From contig NZ_SOAV01000002.1 of assembly GCF_004364245.1 (NCBI RefSeq), positions 434,001-498,000 on the forward strand: 64,000 nt of DNA, given 5' to 3'. Below are positions 26,576 through 35,115 of this stretch, one piece after another (position 1 is the stretch's first letter; each line of letters begins with the position of its first letter). Below the pieces are notes generated by a model. It did no database searches. It was not told the DNA's origin and worked only from the letters and a program-made list of their open reading frames with translations. The position numbers and the translations under genes are program-made. The stretch comes from Streptomyces sp. BK208 (lineage in GTDB: Bacteria > Actinomycetota > Actinomycetes > Streptomycetales > Streptomycetaceae).

Positions 26576-27820
26576 CTAGACGGAGACCTTCTCGCTGCTG
26601 CCGTTCGACACGGAGGCCGCGACGGCCGTGCCACGCGCCCCGGCGTGCTCCGCCCCGGCATGCTCCGCACGGGAGCGGTCCGTCCCGGCGGGACCGCGCT
26701 TCTCACGTCCCCGGGCGTCGCCGCCGGGATCCGGCTTGAAGGCCCAGTCCATCCTCGGTTCGACCACGTACCGCAGGACCCGCTGGACGGGCCTGGTACA
26801 CAGCAGGGTCACGGCGGTGGCGCCGAGGACGGTGAGACCGATCTCGCCGAGCGGCCGGTCCAGGAAGGGCTGGTGGAACCAGCCGGTGTAGCTGCCCTCC
26901 TTCACCAGGAAGCCGTGCAGCAGGTAGCCGTAGATCGTGCCGGCGCCGAGGGCCGTGAACCACATGCGGCGGCCGGGCACCCAGGCGAAGAAGCACGCGG
27001 TCAGCACCACGGAGCAGCCGAAGAGCGCGAGCGTCAGGACGGGCCCGGACCACCAGGGGCCGCCGGTGTCCTGCACGGCGGCGTTGCGGTAGAACCAGCC
27101 GGTCTCCATGCGCGGCACCGACCACCAGCCGATCACCAGCGCCGCCGCGACCACCGGCACGGCCAGGATCCGCACCGAGCGGCGCCGCACCATCCGGAAG
27201 TGCTCGGGCCGCAGCACCAGACCCAGCACGAAGCACGGCAGGAACTGCAGCACGCGCTGCATGTTCAGGTCGTTGGAGATGGTGGGCGTGACGGAGGCGA
27301 GCGCGGCGATGCCCAGGGCGATCGGGAGCGGCCAGCGGACCGTCTGCCAGATGGGGGTGGTCAGCCGCCAGACGAACAGCGCGCACAGGAACCACAGGAG
27401 GTAGGTGGGGTCCAGCAGACTGAAGTCGCTCTGCGGGTCCTCGCTGACGCGGCGGTGCAGCGTGTAGGCGACCTCGAAGACGAGGTACGGGACGGCGACA
27501 CCGGTGATCAGCCGCTTGACGCGCTTGGGGCTGAGATCGAAACTGCGCGAGAAGTAGCCGGAGATGACGATGAACGCCGGCATGTGGAACGTGTACAGGA
27601 CCCGGTAGAGGGCCTCCACGGTCCGGTTCCCGTCCAGGATCTGCCCCCAGGCGTGGCCCACCCCGACCAACACGATGGCCAGGTACTTCGCGTTGTCGAA
27701 GAACGCGTCGCGCTGCCGGCCCGGCTGTGCACCGGGGGGCTGCCGGGCCTGCTGTGTCTGCTGGTCCGGTGGGGACGGCGACTTTCGGTCGTCGCCGTGA
27801 GGTCGCAGCGAGCCAGTCAT
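26576..27820 (-). CDS. Acyltransferase 3 family membrane protein
   Basis: A 414-residue integral membrane acyltransferase with about ten helices, resembling fucose-4-O-acetylase-like members. The N-terminal motif FFDNAKYLAIVLVGVGHAW contains the conserved His, followed by YTFHMPAFIVISGYF. It would transfer acetyl or another acyl group to an extracellular sugar or lipid. Both ends are disordered: about 35 Gln/Pro-rich residues at the start and about 60 charged Ala-rich residues at the end. ATG 27820 follows a GGCGGGGGG stretch. Confidence 0.87.
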   Translation of the reverse strand: MTGSLRPHGDDRKSPSPPDQQTQQARQPPGAQPGRQRDAFFDNAKYLAIVLVGVGHAWGQILDGNRTVEALYRVLYTFHMPAFIVISGYFSRSFDLSPKRVKRLITGVAVPYLVFEVAYTLHRRVSEDPQSDFSLLDPTYLLWFLCALFVWRLTTPIWQTVRWPLPIALGIAALASVTPTISNDLNMQRVLQFLPCFVLGLVLRPEHFRMVRRRSVRILAVPVVAAALVIGWWSVPRMETGWFYRNAAVQDTGGPWWSGPVLTLALFGCSVVLTACFFAWVPGRRMWFTALGAGTIYGYLLHGFLVKEGSYTGWFHQPFLDRPLGEIGLTVLGATAVTLLCTRPVQRVLRYVVEPRMDWAFKPDPGGDARGREKRGPAGTDRSRAEHAGAEHAGARGTAVAASVSNGSSEKVSV

Positions 27821-28508
27821 GCAACCCCCCGCCGGGAACTCGGCGAGTGGTCACAGGACCTCGCTGCTCTGATGGGGGACGGGGCAGCGTAGAACATCTG
27901 AGGCACCCTAGCGTTCTCCGTGTGATTCCGTAAAACCCTCGACGTCATTCCTGCATTTCGGGTCTTGAGCGCGGTGTGCGTACGGTTCGTGTACCCCCGT
28001 ATTACGGAAAATCGGCCCCGCCGTTCGCGTGACGGTGTCCACACCCCGTGCGTCGCCGCGCTCCTGAGCCGGTCCGAAGGCACCCGCCTTGTCATGACAC
28101 ATCACGACTAAACCACGCATAAGTCAGACGGGCGACTCCGCTGGAATGTCCGCTTCAATGCCCTTACGGGGCCCGCGGGTGATCCTGTGATCTCCCTGTG
28201 ATGAACCTGTCGACGCTCTCGCCGATGTGTCCCCCGCGACAATTCGAATTACCTGCGAACGCGTTGTGTGGGCATGGAAACGAAGTCGCTGGAATTGCCC
28301 GTACGGGCGGTCCGTCGAAATGCTGTACGAGGCCCCGAGGCCGGGTGCGCCCGCGTGCGCCGGGGAGTGTGCCGCGGGGAAGACCGACCGGACGATGTGT
28401 CACCCGCCGCATGACCAAGCCCGGTTGGTGGCACGATGGTTCTGGCGGGGGTGTGCGGTGCCGCACCTCCGGGCCGGGAGAGCGGACCGACCTAGGGTGT
28501 GATCAGTT
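27821..28508. other. 688-bp low-GC intergenic region with phased direct repeats
   Basis: No supported gene. The stretch about 27900-28320 is markedly AT-richer than the window. At 28184, 28195 and 28206 the element CCTGTGAT, CCTGTGAT and CCTGT recurs with exactly 11-bp spacing, one helical turn, the layout of response-regulator operators. A TAGGGT box at 28494-28499 precedes the small membrane gene. Confidence 0.6.
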
Positions 28509-28703
28509 GTGGCCATTTCGCTGTCAGTGGTGCTGCTGTTGGCGATCATCCTGGTGGTGCTGCTGCGGGGAGGCTCCATCAAGGCGGGACCGGCGATCGT
28601 CGCGGTCCTCTTCGGCTTCTTCCTGGCCTCGACCGGCATGGCCGACGACATCCAGCGCTTCCTGGACTCGATAGCCGACATGGTCAACTCGATCCAGTTC
28701 TAG
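28509..28703 (+). CDS. Small two-helix membrane protein
   Basis: A 64-residue hydrophobic protein. Two membrane segments (about residues 4-20 and 26-44) are joined by a short basic loop LRGGSIKAG, then a short amphipathic tail ADDIQRFLDSIADMVNSIQ. No enzymatic motif. GTG 28509 lacks a strong ribosome-binding site, and TAGGGT lies 9 nt before it. I do not recognise a named family, but codon bias and a terminator right after the stop support a real gene. It is co-directional with tRNA-Pro and tig but separately terminated. Confidence 0.7.
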   Translation: MAISLSVVLLLAIILVVLLRGGSIKAGPAIVAVLFGFFLASTGMADDIQRFLDSIADMVNSIQF

Positions 28704-28715
28704 CCCGCACGAAGA

Positions 28716-28750
28716 CCTCCGGCCCGATCCCTGGGGGACCGGGCCGGAGG
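28716..28750. terminator. Bidirectional terminator between small membrane gene and tRNA-Gly
   Basis: CCTCCGGCCCG and CGGGCCGGAGG form a perfect 11-bp stem with a 13-nt loop, 12 bp after the stop codon and 8 bp from the tRNA 3' end. Confidence 0.85.
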
Positions 28751-28758
28751 CCTCTCGG

Positions 28759-28829
28759 AGCGGGCGACGGGAATCGAACCCGCGTAGCCAGTTTGGAAGA
28801 CTGGGGCTCTACCATTGAGCTACGCCCGC
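28759..28829 (-). tRNA. tRNA-Gly (anticodon TCC)
   Basis: 71 nt. Acceptor GCGGGCG/CGCCCGC with discriminator T, D-loop TAGCTCAATGGTAGAG, anticodon loop CTTCCAA (TCC), T-arm GGGTTCGATTCCC. CCA is not encoded, as usual in Streptomyces. Confidence 0.97.
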
Positions 28830-28991
28830 ACAGCAGGCGCCGCAGGTCGGTGACCGCGGCACTGCAGGCATCGTAGCGGGTCGTCACCCCTCACCGCACA
28901 CCCCTTCCGGTCCGCGCCGGACCTTCAGGGACGCCCGGGAAAGTCTGCGGCCCCGGTGCCTGGCGGCATGTACCCTACGTGTCGCACCAGA

Positions 28992-29065
28992 CGGGGTGTG
29001 GCGCAGCTTGGTAGCGCGTCCGCTTTGGGAGCGGAAGGCCGTGGGTTCAAATCCCGCCACCCCGA
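28992..29065 (+). tRNA. tRNA-Pro (anticodon TGG)
   Basis: 74 nt. Acceptor CGGGGTG/CACCCCG with discriminator A, D-region GCGCAGCTTGGTAGCGC, anticodon loop TTTGGGA (TGG), T-arm GGGTTCAAATCCC. No encoded CCA. The C1-G72 pair is typical of bacterial tRNA-Pro. Confidence 0.97.
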
Positions 29066-29130
29066 CCATCGTCCCGCCGATCCGTCCCCCGGTCGCGCCG
29101 GCCGCCCGGCGGAGGACGGGTGATCGCCTT

Positions 29131-29159
29131 TTGGGCCGTGTAGTCGCTGCCGTTACTAT
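29131..29159 (+). promoter_or_regulatory. Promoter of tig
   Basis: TTGGGC and TACTAT are separated by 17 bp, a good vegetative sigma pattern, 113 bp upstream of the trigger-factor start. Confidence 0.65.
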
Positions 29160-29272
29160 GCAAGCTGCACGCCCGTGTGTCTCAGCGTATGAAGTCTCCG
29201 GGCGGCGAAATTTGCCGGACACTCTCTGGTTCCGGCAGAACCCAAGAAGTCAGCCACCAAGGAGACCGAACC

Positions 29273-30676
29273 GTGAAGAGCGCCGTGGAGACCCTGAACC
29301 CGACCCGGGTTCGGCTCACTGTCGAGGTGCCCTTCGAGGAGCTCAAGGACAGCCTCGACGCGGCGTACAAGAAGATCAACCAGCAGGTCACGGTGAAGGG
29401 CTTCCGCAAGGGCAAGATCCCGGCCCGGGTCATCGACCAGCGGTTCGGCCGCGGTGCGGTTCTGGAGGAGGCGGTCAACGACGCGCTTCCCAAGTTCTAC
29501 ACCGACGCGGTCAACGAGGCCGAGCTGAACCCGCTCGGCCAGCCCGAGGTCGACATCACGGAGCTGAAGGACGGCGAGACGCTGAACTTCACCGCCGAGG
29601 TCGACATCCGCCCCTCCATCGAGATCCCGGACTACTCCGGCATCGAGGTCGAGGTCGACGCCGTCGAGGTCACCGACGAGGACGTCGACAAGTCGGTGGA
29701 GCAGCTGCGCGAGCGCTTCGCCTCGACCTCCCCGGTCGAGCGCGCCGCCGCGGAGGGCGACGTGCTCACCGTCGACCTGCAGGCCAAGGTCGACGGCGAG
29801 GTCCTCGAGGACGGCGTCGCCGACGGTGTGTCCTACACCATCGGCTCCGGCGAGCTGCTGGACGGCATCGACGATGCCGTGAAGGGCCTGGAGGCCGGTG
29901 GCGAGACCACCTTCACCTCCGAGCTGAAGGGCGGCTCGGCGGCCGGCAAGGAGGCCGAGGTCACCGTCAAGGTCACCCAGGTCGCCGCGCGCGAGCTGCC
30001 CGAGCTGGACGACGACTTCGCCCAGCTCGCGTCGGAGTTCGACACGCTGGAGGAGCTGCGCGCCGACAGCCGCAAGCGCCTGGCCAACATGAAGCAGTAC
30101 GACCAGGCCACGCAGGCTCAGGAGCGCGTCCTGGACAAGCTGCTCGACCTGGTCGAGGTCCCGGTCCCCGAGAAGCTCCTCGAGGACGAGATCAACACCC
30201 GTAAGCACAACCTCGAGCACCACCAGCTCGGCCAGATGGGTCTCGACCTCGAGAAGTACCTGGAGCTCCAGGGCAAGACCGCCGAGGAGTTCGAGACCGA
30301 GACCCGCGAGGCCGCGGTCAAGGGCATCAAGACCCAGTTCGTCCTCGACGAGCTGGTCAAGCGGGAGAACCTCAACGTCAGCCAGGAAGAGCTGACCGAG
30401 CACCTCATGCGCCGCGCCGCCTCCTCCGGCATGTCCCCCGACCAGTTCGCCCAGGCCGTCGTCGAGCAGGGCCAGGTCCCGCTCCTCGTCGGCGAGGTCG
30501 CCCGCGGCAAGGCCCTGGCCGCCGTGGTCGAGAAGGCCACGGTCAAGGACACCAACGGCGAGGTCGTCGACCTGGACGACGAGGAGGACGAGGAGACGGA
30601 GGCCCCCGAGGCCGCCGCCGAGTCCGCCGACGCCGAGAAGGCCGACGACAAGGCCGAGGAGAAGACCGAGGGCTGA
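29273..30676 (+). CDS. tig: Trigger factor, ribosome-associated chaperone and prolyl isomerase
   Basis: A 467-residue chaperone acting on nascent chains at the ribosome exit. The ribosome-binding signature is GFRKGKIP (about residues 43-50), followed by an FKBP-type isomerase domain from about residue 150 and the C-terminal helical chaperone domain. The last 35 residues are an acidic Ala/Glu tail ([13 protein letters not shown]), common in actinobacteria. GTG 29273 has AAGGAG 8 nt upstream. It precedes the Clp protease genes, as in many bacteria, but a terminator separates them. Confidence 0.97.
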   Translation: MKSAVETLNPTRVRLTVEVPFEELKDSLDAAYKKINQQVTVKGFRKGKIPARVIDQRFGRGAVLEEAVNDALPKFYTDAVNEAELNPLGQPEVDITELKDGETLNFTAEVDIRPSIEIPDYSGIEVEVDAVEVTDEDVDKSVEQLRERFASTSPVERAAAEGDVLTVDLQAKVDGEVLEDGVADGVSYTIGSGELLDGIDDAVKGLEAGGETTFTSELKGGSAAGKEAEVTVKVTQVAARELPELDDDFAQLASEFDTLEELRADSRKRLANMKQYDQATQAQERVLDKLLDLVEVPVPEKLLEDEINTRKHNLEHHQLGQMGLDLEKYLELQGKTAEEFETETREAAVKGIKTQFVLDELVKRENLNVSQEELTEHLMRRAASSGMSPDQFAQAVVEQGQVPLLVGEVARGKALAAVVEKATVKDTNGEVVDLDDEEDEETEAPEAAAESADAEKADDKAEEKTEG

Positions 30677-30706
30677 TCCCCCCTCGCGTCTCCCCAGACG
30701 GACGCG

Positions 30707-30742
30707 GAACGGGCCCCGGACGATCGACGCCGGGGCCCGTTC
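30707..30742 (+). terminator. Terminator of tig
   Basis: GAACGGGCCCCGG and CCGGGGCCCGTTC form a perfect 13-bp stem with a 10-nt loop. Confidence 0.88.
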
Positions 30743-30767
30743 GGCATAGGGCCGGACAGCCCGCCAG

Positions 30768-30833
30768 AGGGCGCGGGGCCGTATCACTGCGCGGCTCCGC
30801 CGCATGGGCCCGACCGGCCACGGACGGCCCGTA
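30768..30833. repeat. Interspersed intergenic repeat, copy A
   Basis: Contains GCGCGGGGCCGTATCACTG, GCGGCTCCGCCGC and CGACCGGCCACGG. The same blocks recur at 37799-37875. I recall this as an abundant streptomycete intergenic sequence, but no search was run. It lies just after a terminator, as does copy B. Confidence 0.6.
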
Positions 30834-30890
30834 CCGGCGACGGACACCCACCGCAGGCGCGAGATCCCGCAACCGCACCACCGCGGAGCG

Positions 30891-30907
30891 CTACGCCCCC
30901 GGCGAAC
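30891..30907 (+). promoter_or_regulatory. ClgR-like operator upstream of clpP1
   Basis: CTACGC-N5-GCGAAC matches the reported ClgR pattern GTTCGC-N5-GCGAAC at 10 of 12 positions, with the right half perfect. ClgR activates clpP1P2 in Streptomyces. A possible -10 TAGGGT follows at 30946. Confidence 0.5.
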
Positions 30908-31007
30908 ACCCGCGGAACCGGGATGGCACCGCAGGGTCACCGCGTTAGGGTCCATGAATACGAGGGCAGGGGAGTCCCCGAAAGCGGCTCCAGCCCCGCA
31001 GGGAAAC

Positions 31008-31667
31008 GTGAGACGGCCCGGCGCCGTCGTAAGACGAGCAGGTGGATACGTGACGAATCTGATGCCCTCAGCCGCCGGCGAGCCCTCCATCGGTGGCGGC
31101 CTCGGCGACCAGGTCTACAACCGACTGCTCGGCGAGCGGATCATCTTCCTCGGCCAGCCGGTCGACGACGACATTGCCAACAAGATCACCGCACAGCTGC
31201 TGCTCCTTGCCGCCGACCCGGACAAGGACATCTTCCTGTACATCAACAGCCCGGGCGGCTCGATCACGGCCGGCATGGCGATCTACGACACCATGCAGTT
31301 CATCAAGAACGACGTGGTGACGATCGCGATGGGTCTCGCGGCCTCCATGGGACAGTTCCTGCTGAGCGCGGGCACTCCCGGCAAGCGTTTCGCGCTGCCG
31401 AACGCCGAGATCCTGATCCACCAGCCCTCCGCCGGTCTCGCCGGTTCGGCCTCGGACATCAAGATCCACGCCGAGCGGCTGCTGCACACCAAGAAGCGCA
31501 TGGCGGAGCTCACGGCCCAGCACACCGGCCAGACGATCGAGCAGATCACCCGCGACTCGGACCGCGACCGCTGGTTCGACGCCTTCGAGGCCAAGGAGTA
31601 CGGCCTCATCGACGACGTCATCCCCACGGCCGCCGGCATGCCGGGCGGCGGTGGCACGGGCGCCTGA
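31008..31667 (+). CDS. clpP1: ATP-dependent Clp protease proteolytic subunit 1
   Basis: Serine peptidase forming the proteolytic barrel with ClpP2 and fed by ClpX or ClpC ATPases. Catalytic Ser in GLAASMGQ (S113 from this start), His in LIHQPS and a downstream Asp in the DRDRWFDA region are present. Start GTG 31008 has AGGG 4 nt upstream and gives 219 residues; GTG 31050, with AGGTGG upstream, gives the usual 205-residue form starting [10 protein letters not shown], and processing removes the N-terminus in either case. clpP2 follows 50 bp later and is probably co-transcribed. Confidence 0.95.
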   Translation: MRRPGAVVRRAGGYVTNLMPSAAGEPSIGGGLGDQVYNRLLGERIIFLGQPVDDDIANKITAQLLLLAADPDKDIFLYINSPGGSITAGMAIYDTMQFIKNDVVTIAMGLAASMGQFLLSAGTPGKRFALPNAEILIHQPSAGLAGSASDIKIHAERLLHTKKRMAELTAQHTGQTIEQITRDSDRDRWFDAFEAKEYGLIDDVIPTAAGMPGGGGTGA

Positions 31668-31717
31668 GCCATCCCCCGCCCCGAGCCGACCGCCTCAGCC
31701 CCTTTACAGGAGACACT

Positions 31718-32422
31718 GTGAACGACTTCCCCGGCAGCGGCCTGTACGACCGCACGCAGGACCTGCGCGCCGCCGCCTCCCAGGGCCGCTACACCGGCCC
31801 GCAGGCCGAGTCCCGCTACGTGATCCCGCGCTTCGTCGAGCGCACCTCGCAGGGCGTGCGCGAGTACGACCCGTACGCGAAGCTCTTCGAGGAGCGCGTG
31901 ATCTTCCTCGGCGTCCAGATCGACGACGCCTCCGCCAACGACGTCATGGCGCAGCTGCTGTGCCTGGAGTCGATGGACCCCGACCGTGACATCTCGGTCT
32001 ACATCAACAGCCCCGGCGGCTCCTTCACCGCGCTCACGGCCATCTACGACACGATGCAGTACGTGAAGCCGGACATCCAGACGGTGTGCATGGGCCAGGC
32101 CGCGTCCGCCGCCGCCGTCCTGCTGGCCGCCGGCACCCCGGGCAAGCGCATGGCGCTGCCCAACGCCCGCGTGCTGATCCACCAGCCGTACAGCGAGACC
32201 GGCCGCGGCCAGGTCTCCGACCTGGAGATCGCCGCCAACGAGATCCTGCGGATGCGCTCGCAGCTGGAGGAGATGCTGGCCAAGCACTCCACCACGCCGG
32301 TCGACAAGATCCGCGAGGACATCGAGCGCGACAAGATCCTCACGGCCGAGGACGCGCTGAGCTACGGCCTGATCGACCAGATCATCACCACCCGGAAGAT
32401 GGACAACTCCTCTCTCCGCTAG
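31718..32422 (+). CDS. clpP2: ATP-dependent Clp protease proteolytic subunit 2
   Basis: A 234-residue partner of ClpP1 in the mixed ClpP barrel. Catalytic Ser in GQAASAAAV, His in [10 protein letters not shown] and Asp in the ERDKIL region are conserved. An N-terminal extension of about 40 residues ([24 protein letters not shown]) before the core is probably removed by self-processing. GTG 31718 has AGGAGA 4 nt upstream. A large hairpin lies between its stop and clpX, consistent with partial termination. Confidence 0.95.
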   Translation: MNDFPGSGLYDRTQDLRAAASQGRYTGPQAESRYVIPRFVERTSQGVREYDPYAKLFEERVIFLGVQIDDASANDVMAQLLCLESMDPDRDISVYINSPGGSFTALTAIYDTMQYVKPDIQTVCMGQAASAAAVLLAAGTPGKRMALPNARVLIHQPYSETGRGQVSDLEIAANEILRMRSQLEEMLAKHSTTPVDKIREDIERDKILTAEDALSYGLIDQIITTRKMDNSSLR

Positions 32423-32447
32423 GCGGGAGGCTGTATCGTCTGCCGCT

Positions 32448-32495
32448 CCTTGGCACGGTTTGACGCGATTCACGTCAAAGGGAACCGTGCCAAGG
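32448..32495 (+). terminator. Long hairpin between clpP2 and clpX
   Basis: CCTTGGCACGGTT and AACCGTGCCAAGG form a perfect 13-bp outer stem, with TTGACG/CGTCAA pairing inside and a GGG bulge. It follows the clpP2 stop by 26 bp. It may be a terminator or an operator/attenuator for clpX. Confidence 0.75.
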
Positions 32496-32613
32496 GGGGC
32501 CCGGACGAGGGGCCCGGCAAGGTACCGTCGGACATAAGGCAGCACCAGGAGTCCGCCCGCCGTTGACGTGACGTCGACGACCGGGAGTCTCCCAGGCGAA
32601 GGGGAAGCACACC

Positions 32614-33900
32614 GTGGCACGCATCGGTGACGGCGGCGATCTGCTCAAGTGCTCGTTCTGCGGCAAGAGCCAGAAGCAGGTCAAGAAGCTCATCGCAGGG
32701 CCCGGTGTGTACATCTGCGACGAGTGCATCGACCTCTGCAACGAGATCATCGAGGAAGAGCTGGCGGAGACCAGCGAGGTGCGCTGGGAGGAGCTCCCCA
32801 AGCCCCGCGAGATCTACGAGTTCCTCGAGAGCTACGTGGTCGGCCAGGAGGCGGCCAAGAAGGCCCTCTCCGTCGCGGTGTACAACCACTACAAGCGGGT
32901 CCAGGCCGGTGAGAACGGCGGCGCCCAAGGCCGCGAGGACGCCATCGAGTTGGCGAAGTCCAACATCCTCCTGCTGGGACCCACGGGTTCCGGCAAGACC
33001 CTCCTCGCGCAGACCCTCGCCCGCATGCTGAACGTCCCGTTCGCGATCGCCGACGCCACGGCGCTCACCGAGGCGGGGTACGTCGGCGAGGACGTCGAGA
33101 ACATCCTGCTGAAGCTGATCCAGGCCGCCGACTACGACGTCAAGAAGGCCGAGACCGGGATCATCTACATCGACGAGATCGACAAGGTCGCCCGCAAGAG
33201 TGAGAATCCCTCCATCACGCGCGACGTGTCGGGCGAGGGCGTCCAGCAGGCCCTGCTGAAGATCCTGGAAGGCACCACGGCGTCGGTCCCGCCGCAGGGC
33301 GGCCGCAAGCACCCGCACCAGGAGTTCATCCAGATCGACACGACGAACGTCCTGTTCATCGTCGGCGGCGCCTTCGCGGGCCTGGAGAAGATCATCGAGG
33401 GCCGGGCGGGCGCCAAGGGCATCGGCTTCGGCGCGCAGATCCGCTCCAAGCGGGAGATCGAGTCCAAGGACCAGTTCGAGCAGGTCATGCCGGAGGACCT
33501 GGTCAAGTTCGGCATGATCCCCGAGTTCATCGGCCGGCTGCCCGTCATCACCTCGGTCCACAACCTCGACCGCGAGGCACTCCTCCAGATCCTGGTCGAG
33601 CCGCGCAACGCGCTCGTCAAGCAGTACGAGCGCCTCTTCGAACTCGACGGCGTCGAGCTGGACTTCGAGCGCGGCGCCCTGGAGGCCATCGCCGACCAGG
33701 CCATCCTCCGCCAGACCGGCGCGCGCGGCCTGCGGGCCATCATGGAGGAGGTCCTCCAGGGCGTGATGTACGAGGTCCCGTCCCGCAAGGACGTCGCCCG
33801 CGTCGTCATCACCGCCGACGTGGTCCTCTCCAACGTCAACCCGACGCTGATCCCGCGCGACGCGCGGGGCCGTGGCCCGGGCGAGCAGAAGACGGCGTAG
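32614..33900 (+). CDS. clpX: ATP-dependent Clp protease ATPase subunit ClpX
   Basis: A 428-residue AAA+ unfoldase. The N-terminal zinc-binding domain has CSFC and CDECIDLC; Walker A is GPTGSGKT, pore loop GYVGED, Walker [13 protein letters not shown] loop RKHPHQEF, and sensor 2 in TGARGLRAI. Substrates are threaded into ClpP1P2. GTG 32614 has GGGGAAG upstream. It follows clpP2 in the usual order. A 16-bp-stem terminator follows. Confidence 0.98.
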   Translation: MARIGDGGDLLKCSFCGKSQKQVKKLIAGPGVYICDECIDLCNEIIEEELAETSEVRWEELPKPREIYEFLESYVVGQEAAKKALSVAVYNHYKRVQAGENGGAQGREDAIELAKSNILLLGPTGSGKTLLAQTLARMLNVPFAIADATALTEAGYVGEDVENILLKLIQAADYDVKKAETGIIYIDEIDKVARKSENPSITRDVSGEGVQQALLKILEGTTASVPPQGGRKHPHQEFIQIDTTNVLFIVGGAFAGLEKIIEGRAGAKGIGFGAQIRSKREIESKDQFEQVMPEDLVKFGMIPEFIGRLPVITSVHNLDREALLQILVEPRNALVKQYERLFELDGVELDFERGALEAIADQAILRQTGARGLRAIMEEVLQGVMYEVPSRKDVARVVITADVVLSNVNPTLIPRDARGRGPGEQKTA

Positions 33901-33920
33901 CGCGCACGCGGCACATGTGC

Positions 33921-33955
33921 GGAGGGGCCCGGTCGATCATCGACCGGGCCCCTCC
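33921..33955. terminator. Bidirectional terminator, 16-bp stem
   Basis: GGAGGGGCCCGGTCGA and TCGACCGGGCCCCTCC are perfect inverse arms with a 3-nt loop, between clpX and a convergent gene. Confidence 0.92.
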
Positions 33956-33976
33956 CGCATACGTGGCCGGTGCGCG

Positions 33977-34978
33977 TCAGGCCTTGACGCGGACCTCGCC
34001 CCGCAGCTTCGTCGTGATGTCGACCGCGGTGTCCTTGCTCACGCCGGTACCGGAGTTGTCACCGGGGGAGACCATGGCGATCGTGCTGTAGTCGGCCCAG
34101 GCGCAGAACCAGTCGGTCGACTCCTTCTTGGTGAGCGCGTTGGTGGCCTTCGTCGACTGGCACTTGGCGACGGCGCCGTCGATCTCGACCTCCTCGGGGT
34201 CGCCGACCAGCTTGGCGTTCTGCATGCCGCCGGTGTCGCTGGTGGAGCTCTCCTCGACTTCCTTCTGGATGTTCGCGAAGAACTTGTCCAGCGTCGCCTG
34301 CGGGTCGTCGATCTTGCCGTAACCGCCCACCATGGTGAAGCCCTTGGCGGTCAGCAGCTCCGACTTGTCGGGCAGGGTGGAGGGGTCCTCGGGGTCGTAC
34401 TCGCTGAAGTCGGCGGTCGACCACTGCCCGATCACGGCGGCCCCGTCCTTGACGCCGCTCTTCGTCATGTCCTTGGCGGTGTCGGAGTCGCTGCTCTCCT
34501 GGCCCTGGACCTTCTTGTACTCGCCCAGCGCCGTCGCCGGCGTGGTCAGCTTGTGCGCGCCGTCGTCCTCCAGGCCGCCCGCGCCACCGCCGCCGCCGAT
34601 CACGAAGTAGGCCCCCACGCCGATCGCCGCCACGACGGCGACCGCGCCGATGATCAGGCCGGCCTTCTTCTTGCCGCCGCCCGACGCCGGCGGCTGCGGC
34701 GCGCCGTACGGCTGCTGGCCGTAAGGGGGCTGCTGACCGTACGGAGGCTGCTGGCCGTAGGGAGGCTGCTGGCCGTAGGGGGGAGTCTGCGGCGGGACGC
34801 CGCCCTGCTGGGGCTGCTGCGGGTAGCCGTAGCCCGGCTGCGGGGGAGGCGTCTGCTGGGGGTAGCCGTAGCCGGGCTGGGGGGCCTGCGGCGGCTGCTG
34901 GCCATACGGCCCCGGCTGGCCGTACGGTCCGGGCTGCTGGGGCTGCCCGCCGTACGGGCCCGGCTGGTTGTGACTCAT
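33977..34978 (-). CDS. Pro/Gln/Gly/Tyr-rich single-pass membrane protein
   Basis: A 333-residue protein. The first ~108 residues are low-complexity cytoplasmic sequence with PGPYGQ and four tandem PPYGQQ units, followed by KKK, a membrane segment at about 115-138 and a Gly-rich linker. The extracytoplasmic part (about 185 residues) has two Cys (AKCQST and DWFCAW) likely to form a disulfide. I do not recognise the domain. ATG 34978 lies after an AGGGGAA. Such Pro/Gln-rich tails occur on many Streptomyces membrane proteins. It is divergent from valS. Confidence 0.85.
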   Translation of the reverse strand: MSHNQPGPYGGQPQQPGPYGQPGPYGQQPPQAPQPGYGYPQQTPPPQPGYGYPQQPQQGGVPPQTPPYGQQPPYGQQPPYGQQPPYGQQPYGAPQPPASGGGKKKAGLIIGAVAVVAAIGVGAYFVIGGGGGAGGLEDDGAHKLTTPATALGEYKKVQGQESSDSDTAKDMTKSGVKDGAAVIGQWSTADFSEYDPEDPSTLPDKSELLTAKGFTMVGGYGKIDDPQATLDKFFANIQKEVEESSTSDTGGMQNAKLVGDPEEVEIDGAVAKCQSTKATNALTKKESTDWFCAWADYSTIAMVSPGDNSGTGVSKDTAVDITTKLRGEVRVKA

Positions 34979-35102
34979 TCCTGGGTTCCCCTCCAGATGC
35001 TTACGTGGTTCTGACATCCTCACCCAGACCTGGCGTGCGCAGGTCACCGGGGGCCGCACCGTTACAGAGGAAACGGGTTTCGGGACAGGGCCGTGACGCC
35101 CG

Positions 35103-35108
35103 TAAACT
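35103..35108 (+). promoter_or_regulatory. -10 box of valS, suggesting a leaderless mRNA
   Basis: TAAACT followed by exactly 7 nt then the GTG start; no Shine-Dalgarno sequence is visible. Transcription would start on the G of GTG. Confidence 0.5.
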
Positions 35109-35115
35109 GACCCCC

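Noticed and set aside
28759..29065. tRNA genes as integration sites for a mobile element
   Set aside because: No integrase, no direct repeat of a tRNA 3' end and no foreign-looking gene nearby.
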